Part shown: one piece after another, positions 35,610 to 44,045 of the stretch
Numbering within the stretch: the stretch's first letter is position 1
Layout: each line of letters begins with the position of its first letter
Translations under genes and position numbers: made by a program
Source of the DNA: Pseudomonas sp. ok272
GTDB lineage: Bacteria; Pseudomonadota; Gammaproteobacteria; Pseudomonadales; Pseudomonadaceae
Length of the DNA stretch: 64,000 bases
Direction of reading: 5' to 3'
Assembly: GCF_900109995.1 (NCBI RefSeq)
Contig: NZ_FOCB01000016.1
Coordinates: forward strand, 48,351-112,350
The notes under the pieces: generated by a model
Seen by the model: the letters and a program-made list of their open reading frames with translations, nothing else
Database searches by the model: none
Told to the model about the DNA's origin: nothing

Positions 35610-36368
35610 TTAGCGCACCATCATTGAGCCGCCGTCCACCGACAGCACCTGGCCGGTGATGTAGGAGGACTCTTCGCTGACGAGGTAGAGGAACGCCGGA
35701 GCTATCTCCTCAGGCTCCGCCGAGCGCCGCAGCGGGTGCTGCTTGAGCGCGGCCGCATGGGCATCGGCGAATTTCGGGTCGTTCATGATGGTCTTGGTCA
35801 TCTCGGTGGCCGCCGCCGGAGCGATGGCATTGACCAGGATGTTGTACTTGCCCAGCTCGCGGGCGGCGGTGCGCATCATGCCGAGCATGGCGGACTTGGC
35901 CGCGGCATAGTTGATCTGGCCGATGGAGCCGTTCTGCGCGGTAGAAGAACTGACGAAGACGATGCGCCCCCAGCGACGCTCGATCATGTCCTGGGCGACC
36001 GCCTGCAACCAGTAGAAGGAGCCGTGCAGATGCACATCGATCACCTGGTGCCACTCGGCGCCGGTCATCTTGTGCAGCATGGCCGGACGGGTGATCCCGG
36101 CATTGTTGACCAGGATATCGATCGGGCCGAACTCGGCCTTGATGGCCGCGGCGGCAGCGTTGACGTCGGCCTGGTTGGCAATATCACAGTGCACGAACAG
36201 GGCGGTGCCGCCCTCGGCGTTGATCAGTGCGACGGTTTCTTCACCGCCACTGACGTTGACGTCGACGATGGCCACGCGGGCGCCCTCGGCGGCATAGCGG
36301 CGGGCAACGGCACGACCGATGCCTTGTGACGCACCGGTAATGACGGCAATGCGGTTGTTCAAACGCAT
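35610..36368 (-). CDS. Short-chain dehydrogenase/reductase
   Basis: A 252-residue classical SDR. Cofactor motif TGASQGIGRAVARRYA, the NNAG motif in ILVNNAGITRP, catalytic Ser in VFVSSSTAQNGS and Tyr-x3-Lys in YAAAKSAM are present. The Asp after the second strand (VAIVDVNVS) favours NAD(H). It is probably a hydroxysteroid dehydrogenase or beta-hydroxyacyl-CoA dehydrogenase in the same operon. The ATG follows CAGGAG at eight bases. Confidence 0.88.
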   Translation of the reverse strand: MRLNNRIAVITGASQGIGRAVARRYAAEGARVAIVDVNVSGGEETVALINAEGGTALFVHCDIANQADVNAAAAAIKAEFGPIDILVNNAGITRPAMLHKMTGAEWHQVIDVHLHGSFYWLQAVAQDMIERRWGRIVFVSSSTAQNGSIGQINYAAAKSAMLGMMRTAARELGKYNILVNAIAPAAATEMTKTIMNDPKFADAHAAALKQHPLRRSAEPEEIAPAFLYLVSEESSYITGQVLSVDGGSMMVR

Positions 36369-36387
36369 GATGGGACTCCTGGTCAGG

Positions 36388-37518
36388 TCAGCGCGGCATG
36401 TCGAGCATGCGCGCGAGAATGTTCTTCTGGATTTGCGACGAGCCGCCGTACACGCTGACCGGGCGCGAGGTGAAGTACTCGGCCAGCCAGCGGGGCGCAT
36501 TGCCCGTCAGGGCATCGGCGCCGAGTACATCGAGCGCGACATGCATGGTGTACTGCGCGGCGTTGGACCAAAGCAGCTTGCCCACCGAACCTTCCGGCCC
36601 CGGATCGCGACCGGCCAGGCGTAGCGACAATTGCTGTGCCACGTTCAGGCTCAGCGCCTCGATCTGCACATGGGCGCGCGCCAGTTTGTGGCGGGTGCTG
36701 GTGTCGGCGAGCAGGCCACGCTCGGCGGCGATCCGCTCGATCTCGTGCAGTCGGCGGCGCAGTGTCGAAATGGAGCCGGTGTCCGACGCGCCACGCTCGT
36801 AGGACACGGTCGTCATCGCGATGCGCCAGCCGTCGCCCGGTGCGCCGATGCGCTGGCTGGCGGGAATGCGCACATCATCGAAGAACACTTCGGCGGTTTC
36901 CGGGTGGCCGCTGTGCAGCACGATGGGCTTGACGGTGATGCCCGGGGCATCGAGCGGGGTCAGCAGGCAGGAGATGCCCTTGTGCTTGGCCGCGCTGCTG
37001 TCGGTACGTACCAGCAGCAGGCACCAATCTGCCTGCAATGCGCCGCTGGTCCACATTTTCTGGCCGTTGACCACATAGTGGTCGTCGTCCAGCTCGGCGC
37101 GGGTGCGCAGGGAGGCCAGGTCGGAACCGGCGCCAGGTTCGCTGAAGCCCTGGCACCATTGCACCTCGCCGCTGAGCAGCGTGGGCAGGAAGTGTTGCTT
37201 CTGCGCCTCGGTGCCGTAGGTGAAGATCGCCCGCCCAAGGTAGTTGACCATCGCCGGCAGGTGAGGGGTGTCGGCGCGGCCCGCTTCGTCATTGAGAATG
37301 GCGTCGAAGGTGGGTGGCAAGCCTTGGCCGCCATACTCCTTGGGCCAGTTCAGGCCGATGTAGCCGCTGGCGTAGAGCGCTTTGTGCCAGCGCTTGTGCA
37401 GCGCGCGCAGGCCTTGCGGGTCGGTGATTTCGCGCCAGTTGGCCGGCGTGTTGTGCTGGAACCATTGGCGCAGTTCGAGGCGGAACGTGGCCTCTTCGGG
37501 GGTATCTCGAAAGTCCAT
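36388..37518 (-). CDS. Acyl-CoA dehydrogenase, subunit of a steroid alpha2beta2 enzyme (FadE29/ChsE2-like)
   Basis: A 376-residue acyl-CoA dehydrogenase with intact N-terminal, middle and C-terminal domains: GYIGLNWPKEYGGQGLPPTF, QWCQGFSEPGAGSDLASLRT, VVNGQKMWTSGALQADWCLL and VYGGSSQIQKNILARMLDMP. Steroid-specific ACADs are heterotetramers of two different subunits encoded side by side. The paired upstream gene, whose stop directly abuts this ATG, fits that pattern. The expected reaction is dehydrogenation of a shortened (C22-type) side-chain CoA ester. Confidence 0.88.
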   Translation of the reverse strand: MDFRDTPEEATFRLELRQWFQHNTPANWREITDPQGLRALHKRWHKALYASGYIGLNWPKEYGGQGLPPTFDAILNDEAGRADTPHLPAMVNYLGRAIFTYGTEAQKQHFLPTLLSGEVQWCQGFSEPGAGSDLASLRTRAELDDDHYVVNGQKMWTSGALQADWCLLLVRTDSSAAKHKGISCLLTPLDAPGITVKPIVLHSGHPETAEVFFDDVRIPASQRIGAPGDGWRIAMTTVSYERGASDTGSISTLRRRLHEIERIAAERGLLADTSTRHKLARAHVQIEALSLNVAQQLSLRLAGRDPGPEGSVGKLLWSNAAQYTMHVALDVLGADALTGNAPRWLAEYFTSRPVSVYGGSSQIQKNILARMLDMPR

Positions 37519-38547
37519 TCAGCGTGCTCCCAGTCGGGCGTCGGCGATCAGTTGCAGTTGATGGGACTCGTCGCCGAACAGGCGGGCGTCGAGCAAGACA
37601 CGGCGGGTGTAGACGTGCGCGATGTGCTCCCAGGTCTGGCCGATGCCGCCGTAGACCTGCATCACCGCTTCGGTCACCGGCAGTGCCACGCTGGAGGCGT
37701 AGGCCTTGGCGGTCCGTGCGGCCAGCAGGGCTTCGTCAGGGGCCAACTGGTCTACCGCCCACGCGGCGTAGCAGGTGAGGCTGTGGGCGGCCTGGGTCTG
37801 GACGAGCATTTCCGCGCACAGGTGCTGGATCGCCTGGAAACTGCCGATCAACACCCCGTATTGCACCCGTTCCTTGGTGTAGGCCACCGCACCGGCATGA
37901 GCGCCGTTGAGGGCGCCGACGATGTCCGCCGCCACGGTGGTCAGGGCCAGGGCATACCAGCGTTTGAGGGCGGGGAGGTCGATCGGTTGACCGAGTACCT
38001 CGACAGCGCCGGGCGCGCTGCGAAGGTGGCGCACCTCGCGGGTCAGGTCGGCGGGCGCGAGGCCCGGGGTAAAACCGTGCTGCAGGCTGACGCGCACCAG
38101 GCGGCCAGCACTCAGGCCCAGGGCCGCGCTGGCGCCTGCGCAATCCCAGGCAATGCAGCCGGGTTCGTCGGGGGAGGCCAGGCGCTGCAGTGTTCGGTCC
38201 AGCAGCAGTGCATAGCGGGTTTCGCCGGCGGCGAGTGCGTCGATCAACGCGTGCGGCGCGTCCGCCAGTACAAGCAGTTCGCTGGCCAGGACCGCGGAGG
38301 CAAAGGGTTGTGGAACCAGGGTTTCGCCCAACGCCTGGGCGGCGATCATCACTTCGACGCCGGAAGCCAGGGGGATCCCGTTATCGCGCAGGCGCAGGCC
38401 GAGCAGGCCGACCTCGGTCAGCCTGTTCCAGTCCTGTTCCCGGTCCCGGGTGGTGAGGTCGTGCGGGTTGGCGATGCCAATCGACTGTGCCAACCGCTGG
38501 GCTGTGCGTTCGAACATCTGCTGTTCGTCGTTCAATAGTGCGAGCAC
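37519..38547 (-). CDS. Acyl-CoA dehydrogenase, partner subunit (FadE28/ChsE1-like)
   Basis: A 342-residue shortened acyl-CoA dehydrogenase with a weakly conserved middle domain (VGLLGLRLRDNGIPLASGVE, YTKERVQYGVLIGSFQAIQH, VMQVYGGIGQTWEHIAHVYT). Reduced members of this kind act as the second subunit of alpha2beta2 steroid ACADs. The start is a GTG preceded by AAGGAG. It is 111 bases downstream of the KstD-like gene and may be co-transcribed with it. Confidence 0.87.
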   Translation of the reverse strand: MLALLNDEQQMFERTAQRLAQSIGIANPHDLTTRDREQDWNRLTEVGLLGLRLRDNGIPLASGVEVMIAAQALGETLVPQPFASAVLASELLVLADAPHALIDALAAGETRYALLLDRTLQRLASPDEPGCIAWDCAGASAALGLSAGRLVRVSLQHGFTPGLAPADLTREVRHLRSAPGAVEVLGQPIDLPALKRWYALALTTVAADIVGALNGAHAGAVAYTKERVQYGVLIGSFQAIQHLCAEMLVQTQAAHSLTCYAAWAVDQLAPDEALLAARTAKAYASSVALPVTEAVMQVYGGIGQTWEHIAHVYTRRVLLDARLFGDESHQLQLIADARLGAR

Positions 38548-38658
38548 GGGTGCGCTCCTTCTTTGAGTCGTGGATGAATCGACGGGAGGGTTGTTGGCAC
38601 GGCTTGCCCTGGCCGAGGCTGATGTTCACGAGCCCCGGCGCGCACGCCATGCCGTGTC

Positions 38659-40410
38659 CTAGGCGTGCACCCTGGGCGGCGTGGCGCTGCTGGCAGTCGA
38701 CGGCATGCGCTGGGCAATGTGATTGGCCGCGCGATAGCCAAAGGTCAGGGCCGGCCCGAGGGTGCCGCCGGCGCCGGGATAGGCGTCCGCCGTCACCGCG
38801 CCCGAGGCATTGCCGATGGCATAGAGACCGGGGATCGGGCGTCCCTCGATGTCCAGCACATTGGCGTCGCGATCGACTTTCAAGCCGCCCTTGGTGCCCA
38901 GGTCCCCGAGGTCGACCCGGATGGCGTAGTAGGGCGCCCGCTCAAGCGCGCCGAGACTCGGATTGGGCTGCTGCCGCGGGTCGCAGTAGAAGCGGTCGAA
39001 ACTGTAGTGACCGCGCTTGAAGTCGAGGTCGATGCCTGTCTTGGCATAGCCGTTGAAGACCGACACGGTGGCTTCCAGGGTGGCGGGATCGACCCCGATT
39101 TTGCGCGCCAGCTCGCCGATGGATCCGGCGCGGTAGAGCACGCTGTCCCACCATTCTGGGGGGAGGCTGGCGTCCGGCATGATCGAGCCGGGCATGATCC
39201 GGCCGAGGATGTTCTTCTGGCGATAGGTGGCGTCGAAGATGAACCAGCACGGCATGTTGGCGCCGGTGTTGGCGTTGTCCTTGAGCATCTCGTGGCCGAA
39301 GTCGTTATAGGACATGGCCTCGTTGGTGAACCGCCGGGCCTGGCGGTTGACGCAGAGGCTGTGGGCGTAGCTGCGTTCAATGAACAGCGCGCTGCGCATG
39401 TTGACGTTGGGCGTGTCCGCGGCCGGGATGCGTACGGTTGGCGCCCACCAGGCTTCATGCATGAACTCGGTGTCGGCACCGATTTTTTCGCCGGCGATCA
39501 ACGCGTCGCCGGTGTTGTTGTGCATGGGCGTCACACTCCACTCGACCAGGGTGCTGCCGGGCAGGTGAGCGTCACGCAGCGGCTGGCTCTGTTCGAAGCC
39601 GCCGCTGGCAACGATCACCGCCTGGCTGGCGTGGATCTGGTAGTGGTTGCAGTCCTGGCTGACGACCGCGCCCCGGACGACCCCGTCCTGGACGATGAAG
39701 CGTTCCAGTCGAGTGTTGAGCAGCAGCGTCACCCCGCGCTGCTGCAGGCCGATGCGCAGGCCGGCGACGAGGGCGCTGCCCATGGTGACGCGTCGATCAC
39801 GGCGGGTCTTCAGGCGCCAGCCGATATCGGACCAGTAGTTCCAGATCAGCGAGAAGATCTTGCGCTTCCAGCCCTTGGCGCGGGCCCCCAGCAGTTGGCC
39901 GTCGTAGTAGTCCAGGGCCACCCGGCCGAACAGTTTGGCGCCCATGTCGGCTTCGCGCAGGGCGAAGAAATCATCGCCCAGGACCCCGGCATCAATCGGC
40001 TCGACGAACATGGTCCGACCGTTGTCGGAGGCCCCCGGCAGGTGCTGGCAGTAATCGGCGTAGCCAGTGACGGCGTTGTACTTCACGCCGACGTTGTGGC
40101 GCATGTATTCGACCATTTCCGGTGCCGAATCGAGGTACGCGCGAAGTTTCTCCTCCGCCACCAGCCCGTGGGTGCATTGCTTGAAGTAGGTCAATGCCTC
40201 TTCATAGGTGTCCTGTTCACGAATACCGATGTTGTTGGGGATCCAGATACCGCCCCCCGACAGCGCCGAGGTGCCACCGTAGCGGTCACTCTTCTCGATG
40301 ACGATGACCTTCAGGCCGAGGTCATGGGCTCGGTTGGCGGCGAGCAGGGCGCCCGCCCCGGAACCGACTACCAGGACCGCGCAGTGCTTGTCCTCGACGA
40401 ATGCATTCAT
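38659..40410 (-). CDS. tesH: 3-ketosteroid delta1-dehydrogenase (KstD/TesH-like)
   Basis: A 583-residue FAD-dependent dehydrogenase that introduces the 1,2 double bond into 3-oxo-delta4-steroids. The N-terminal FAD motif is VLVVGSGAGALLAANRA (GxGxxG at 16-21), followed by EKSDRYGGTSALSGGGIWIP. The C-terminal family signature LYAIGNASGAVTADAYPGAG, then GTLGPALTFGYRAANH, carries the conserved tyrosine and glycines of the active site. Length is normal for soluble KstDs. GGAGA precedes the ATG. With the plus-strand DUF1302 gene it flanks a divergent control region holding two inverted copies of the cluster motif. Confidence 0.93.
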   Translation of the reverse strand: MNAFVEDKHCAVLVVGSGAGALLAANRAHDLGLKVIVIEKSDRYGGTSALSGGGIWIPNNIGIREQDTYEEALTYFKQCTHGLVAEEKLRAYLDSAPEMVEYMRHNVGVKYNAVTGYADYCQHLPGASDNGRTMFVEPIDAGVLGDDFFALREADMGAKLFGRVALDYYDGQLLGARAKGWKRKIFSLIWNYWSDIGWRLKTRRDRRVTMGSALVAGLRIGLQQRGVTLLLNTRLERFIVQDGVVRGAVVSQDCNHYQIHASQAVIVASGGFEQSQPLRDAHLPGSTLVEWSVTPMHNNTGDALIAGEKIGADTEFMHEAWWAPTVRIPAADTPNVNMRSALFIERSYAHSLCVNRQARRFTNEAMSYNDFGHEMLKDNANTGANMPCWFIFDATYRQKNILGRIMPGSIMPDASLPPEWWDSVLYRAGSIGELARKIGVDPATLEATVSVFNGYAKTGIDLDFKRGHYSFDRFYCDPRQQPNPSLGALERAPYYAIRVDLGDLGTKGGLKVDRDANVLDIEGRPIPGLYAIGNASGAVTADAYPGAGGTLGPALTFGYRAANHIAQRMPSTASSATPPRVHA

Positions 40411-40536
40411 GGCATGCGATCTCCGTTGTCACGCGCCAGCGGGGGCGCTTTTTTGTTCTTGGGAGCGAAGGCCACCGCCGGTTTTTGGCCGCGGTCCTTC
40501 GATGCACATAGGTTGAACGCGATGCTTCTACGGAAT

Positions 40537-40555
40537 CATCAACCGTATGCAGTAG
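40537..40555 (-). promoter_or_regulatory. Candidate steroid-regulon operator facing tesH
   Basis: CATCAACCGTATGCAGTAG on the plus strand; read toward tesH it is CTACTGCATACGGTTGATG. Its inverted partner 57 bases away matches 18 of 19 positions. It lies 126 bases before the tesH ATG, inside a 340-base divergent region in which nothing else was recognised. Confidence 0.7.
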
Positions 40556-40612
40556 ATGAGCACATTCGTTCGGCACAACGCGGCGAGGAGGGGGAAATTT
40601 ATCTTCCTGGCT

Positions 40613-40631
40613 ACTGCAAACGGTTGATGTT
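40613..40631 (+). promoter_or_regulatory. Candidate steroid-regulon operator facing the DUF1302 gene
   Basis: CTACTGCAAACGGTTGATG, oriented toward the plus-strand operon and 119 bases before its ATG. The identical 119-base spacing is seen for the copy before the YCF48-like gene. Confidence 0.7.
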
Positions 40632-40750
40632 GGCACTGGGTCTTTGTGTTGAAACTAGCTTCGAAGCCACGGCCCGGGGAACCGGCCTGGGCTGTCATCA
40701 GGACAAGTTGAACAAAAAACAAAACCAGACTTGGACTTGCGGAGCACAAC

Positions 40751-42397
40751 ATGCACAAGACACAGAAGGCTGCGACCCCGGGTGGTCGCAGGCTATTGGC
40801 ACCGATGTTGTTGCTCGGTGCCGTGGTCAGCCCCTTGGCTAACGCCATCTCTATCGATACCGGCAACCCCGACCTGCAGATCAACTGGACCACGGACTTT
40901 CGTCTGGGGCTGGGTTGGCGTGCGGAGTCGATAGACTCGCATCTGGGAAATGATCCGATCAACCAGCAGTCTGACTACTCCGCCCACAGCGGCGATATGT
41001 GGAAACGGCGCCTCGATGTGCTGACGGAGATGGACGTCATCTACAAGGAGGACTACGGCGCTCGCGTCAGTGCCACCGGTTGGTACGACAACGCCTATGA
41101 CGATCACGACCTCAGGGGCAATCCCAGCCTGGGCGACATCTCCGCCTATGCCAACGGCAAACTCTCGGGGCAGGCGCAGCGTTATTACAACGGACCGTCC
41201 GGCGAGATTCTCGATGCGTTTGTGTTCGGCGCATTCACGATGGGCAGCATCCCGGTGTCGGTGAAGGCGGGCCAGTACTCGCTGATTTGGGGGGTGTCCC
41301 AGGTGAATGGCAGTGACTCGATCTCCTGGAGTCAGCAACCGGCCAACTTCCAGAAGGGCGCGGAGATCCCCGGCGCGTCACCCAAGGAACTGGCGTTGCC
41401 GCTGCCGCAGCTGTCCTTCCAGAGCCAACTGAGTGACAAGGTCTCGCTGTCCGGTTATTACCACCTGGATTGGAAACCGAACCGCCAGAGCGAGGGCGGT
41501 ACCTTCCTGGGCGGCCCCGACTTTTTATACAGCGACGATGGCCGATTATTTGCGGCTGCCGTGCCCGGCTTCGGCAATATCTACATCAACCAGGGCAAGA
41601 TCATCGAGCCGGATGACAAGAGCAAGGGCAACTATGGCGTGCAGTTGAGCCTGAGCCCCGATTGGTACGGCGGCACCATTGGCCTGGTGTATCGCCACCT
41701 GGATGAGATGCAGCCGTGGCCGGTCAACTTCCAGGTCGACCCGACGGACCCGATTACCGGGCTGCGCTTCCATCAGGTGTACAACCGTGGCGTCGACCTG
41801 TTTGGCGCCTTCACCAACTTCAGTTGGCAGGACCTCAGTTGGGGCGCCGAGCTTTCCTATCGCCGTGGCACGGCACTGGATAGCACCGGGGGGCCACTGC
41901 CCAATGGCAGCCTCGACGGTGCGACCGGCAATACCTGGCATGCACTGCTCAATACCCAGGCGTCGATGCCCGTGTTGCCGCTGTATGACACCGGGGTTGT
42001 GGTCGCAGAACTCTCCTACACCTACCTGGACAAGGTGACGCACAACGAAGCGGCCTTCAATAAATGCGGCGACGCCCTGGACGGCCCTGGCTGCGGTAGT
42101 CGCGACGCCAGCAGCTTCTCGCTGATCCTGTTGCCCACCTGGCTGCAGGTCATGCCCGGCGTCGACTTGACCGGCAACCTGACCTTGGCCGGCTATGGCC
42201 TGCAAGGCAACTCACCGATCCCGACCGGGCCGGCGGAACGCGCGTATGCCTGGTCGACCGGGGTCACTGCCGATATCAACATGCGGTACAAGGTTGGCCT
42301 CCTCTATTCGGATGCCGGCGATTCCCAAGAGCGCCTCGGTGCGATGGGCAGCACGGACCGCGGTCGTATCACCCTGACCTTCCAAACCAGCCTGTAA
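40751..42397 (+). CDS. DUF1302 outer-membrane-type protein
   Basis: A 548-residue DUF1302 protein with a signal peptide ending LLGAVVSPLANA (about residue 32). The mature part starts ISIDTGNPDLQINWTTDFRL and is rich in alternating aromatic strands (YYHLDWKPNRQSEGGTFLGG, YGGTIGLVYRHLDEM), typical of a beta-barrel; it ends in a hydrophobic Leu. The family has no defined function but recurs beside DUF1329 proteins in gene sets for hydrophobic compounds. It is first gene of a plus-strand operon, with TTGCGGAGCACAAC before the ATG. Confidence 0.9.
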   Translation: MHKTQKAATPGGRRLLAPMLLLGAVVSPLANAISIDTGNPDLQINWTTDFRLGLGWRAESIDSHLGNDPINQQSDYSAHSGDMWKRRLDVLTEMDVIYKEDYGARVSATGWYDNAYDDHDLRGNPSLGDISAYANGKLSGQAQRYYNGPSGEILDAFVFGAFTMGSIPVSVKAGQYSLIWGVSQVNGSDSISWSQQPANFQKGAEIPGASPKELALPLPQLSFQSQLSDKVSLSGYYHLDWKPNRQSEGGTFLGGPDFLYSDDGRLFAAAVPGFGNIYINQGKIIEPDDKSKGNYGVQLSLSPDWYGGTIGLVYRHLDEMQPWPVNFQVDPTDPITGLRFHQVYNRGVDLFGAFTNFSWQDLSWGAELSYRRGTALDSTGGPLPNGSLDGATGNTWHALLNTQASMPVLPLYDTGVVVAELSYTYLDKVTHNEAAFNKCGDALDGPGCGSRDASSFSLILLPTWLQVMPGVDLTGNLTLAGYGLQGNSPIPTGPAERAYAWSTGVTADINMRYKVGLLYSDAGDSQERLGAMGSTDRGRITLTFQTSL

Positions 42398-42467
42398 GGG
42401 GCTTGCGTCCCGGTGGGGCGCAAGGTTGCGCGTGCTCGTTGGGGCGCGCCCAAAGAGGAGAAAAAAG

Positions 42468-43817
42468 ATGAGAATCAGTCAACTCGCCTTATCGCTTGCT
42501 ATGTCACTGTCACTGTCGATGCCCGCCCTGGCCGTTGTTTCCAGCGAAGAGGCCGCGCAGTTGGATGGGGCCAAACTGACGGGGGTCGGCGCCGAGCGTG
42601 CGGCCAGCGCCGATGGCAGCATCCCCACCTGGACGCCGAACTGGAAGGGGCCGACCATGCCGCAGGAGGGCGGTATCTATCCCGATCCCTTTCCCGGCGA
42701 AAAACCGCAGTACAGCATCAGTGCGGCCAACATGGCGCAGTATGCGGACAAGCTTAGCGAGGGCACCAAGGCGCTGCTCTCGCGCTGGCCGGACTTCAAG
42801 GTCGAGGTCTACAAGAGTTATCGGGTGGTCGACTTCCCCGATTGGTTGAAGCAAGACACCGCGAAAAACGCCACCCGCGTGCAGAGCACCACCGACGGCG
42901 CCGATATCAGCGGAGCCATGGGTGGCTATCCGTTCCCGATTCCCAAGAGCGGCGCCGAGGTGATCTGGAACCACAACCTGCGTTACTACGGACCGGCCTA
43001 TCGCTCCAGGTTCGCGGGTTATCTGATCGACTCCTCGGGCAACATGATCATGACCCATGATTTGGAGAACTACACGGAGTCGCCTTATCACGAGAGTCCG
43101 GATGAGCCCGCCCAGTACTTTCAACGTCGCCTGAGTACGTACGTCGGTCCGCCACGCAGCGTGGGTGAAAAATCGCTCAACTACATGGTGGTGAACTTCA
43201 AGAAGGATGGCCGCAACAAGAACTGGGTCTACAACCAGGGGCAGCGTCGTGTGCGCCTGACCCCGGACTTCGGCTACGACATCCCGATGGCCATGGCCGG
43301 TGGCGCGTATTTCTTCGACGAACTCGGCATGTGGGAGGGGCAACTGGATCGCTTCGACTTCAAGCTGGTCGGCAAGAAAGAGATGTTAGTTCCGTACAAC
43401 AACTACAAGTTCATGATGCACAGCACGCCCGAGGAGGCCTACGGCAAGCAGTTCGCCAACCCCGACCTGGTCCGCTGGGAACCCCATCGTGTATGGGTCG
43501 TGGAGGCAACGTTGAAGCCGGGCATGCGTCATGCGCAAAGCAAGAAGGTGTTCTACGTGGACGAAGACAGTTGGTCGATTGTGCTCTACGAGGCCTACGA
43601 CCAGGCAGGGAAGATGATGCGTTCGGCCCAGGGCTTCCTGACCTACGACTGGAACACCAAGTCCGTGCCTAACACCCCCATGGTCATCTACGACCTGGGC
43701 AAGGGGCAGTACGGCAGCTCCATGCACCTGGCAGGTGGCAGCGGCTACGTGCGTGTTCCGCGCTGGGCCAACAGCAAAATGACCCCGGACTCCATGGCGG
43801 GTAGCGGTATTCGTTGA
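42468..43817 (+). CDS. DUF1329 periplasmic protein (LolB-like fold family)
   Basis: A 449-residue DUF1329 protein with signal peptide LALSLAMSLSLSMPALA. Family segments: AAQLDGAKLTGVGAERAAS, IPTWTPNWKGPTMPQEGGIY, DPFPGEKPQYSISAANMAQY, and the C-terminal half with YVDEDSWSIVLYEAYDQAG. The family fold resembles LolB/LppX-like lipid carriers, consistent with shuttling a hydrophobic ligand between membranes (inference). The ATG preceded by AGAGGAG is preferred over an upstream alternative that would spoil the signal peptide. Confidence 0.9.
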   Translation: MRISQLALSLAMSLSLSMPALAVVSSEEAAQLDGAKLTGVGAERAASADGSIPTWTPNWKGPTMPQEGGIYPDPFPGEKPQYSISAANMAQYADKLSEGTKALLSRWPDFKVEVYKSYRVVDFPDWLKQDTAKNATRVQSTTDGADISGAMGGYPFPIPKSGAEVIWNHNLRYYGPAYRSRFAGYLIDSSGNMIMTHDLENYTESPYHESPDEPAQYFQRRLSTYVGPPRSVGEKSLNYMVVNFKKDGRNKNWVYNQGQRRVRLTPDFGYDIPMAMAGGAYFFDELGMWEGQLDRFDFKLVGKKEMLVPYNNYKFMMHSTPEEAYGKQFANPDLVRWEPHRVWVVEATLKPGMRHAQSKKVFYVDEDSWSIVLYEAYDQAGKMMRSAQGFLTYDWNTKSVPNTPMVIYDLGKGQYGSSMHLAGGSGYVRVPRWANSKMTPDSMAGSGIR

Positions 43818-43907
43818 GTGCCCGGCGGCAGTGAAGTCCGCCGCCGCGTTCACTCCTGCGTTCGGCGACACAGGCCTGTGCCGGTGTCGCTGGTTTTTTC
43901 TCGCGGC

Positions 43908-43926
43908 CTACTGCAGATGGGGCATG
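43908..43926 (+). promoter_or_regulatory. Candidate steroid-regulon operator before the YCF48-like gene (weakest copy)
   Basis: CTACTGCAGATGGGGCATG matches 14 of 19 positions of the tesH copy, including the full CTACTGCA core, and sits 119 bases before the start codon, as before the DUF1302 gene. Confidence 0.5.
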
Positions 43927-44045
43927 CCGCAACGGCGGTTTTTCTCGAGACTGAAGCTGTTCCTGGCCGGGCCTGGCACTCGGTTGCACCACGCGGCAGC
44001 AAGCTGAATAAGAACAACAGCAGACTTGATCTAGCGGAGAACAAC

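Noticed and set aside
38665..40842. A 725-codon plus-strand open frame opposite tesH
   Set aside because: It mirrors the codon bias of the KstD-like gene; the translation is low-complexity Gly/Val/Ala/His with no family features. The minus-strand product has complete FAD and active-site motifs.
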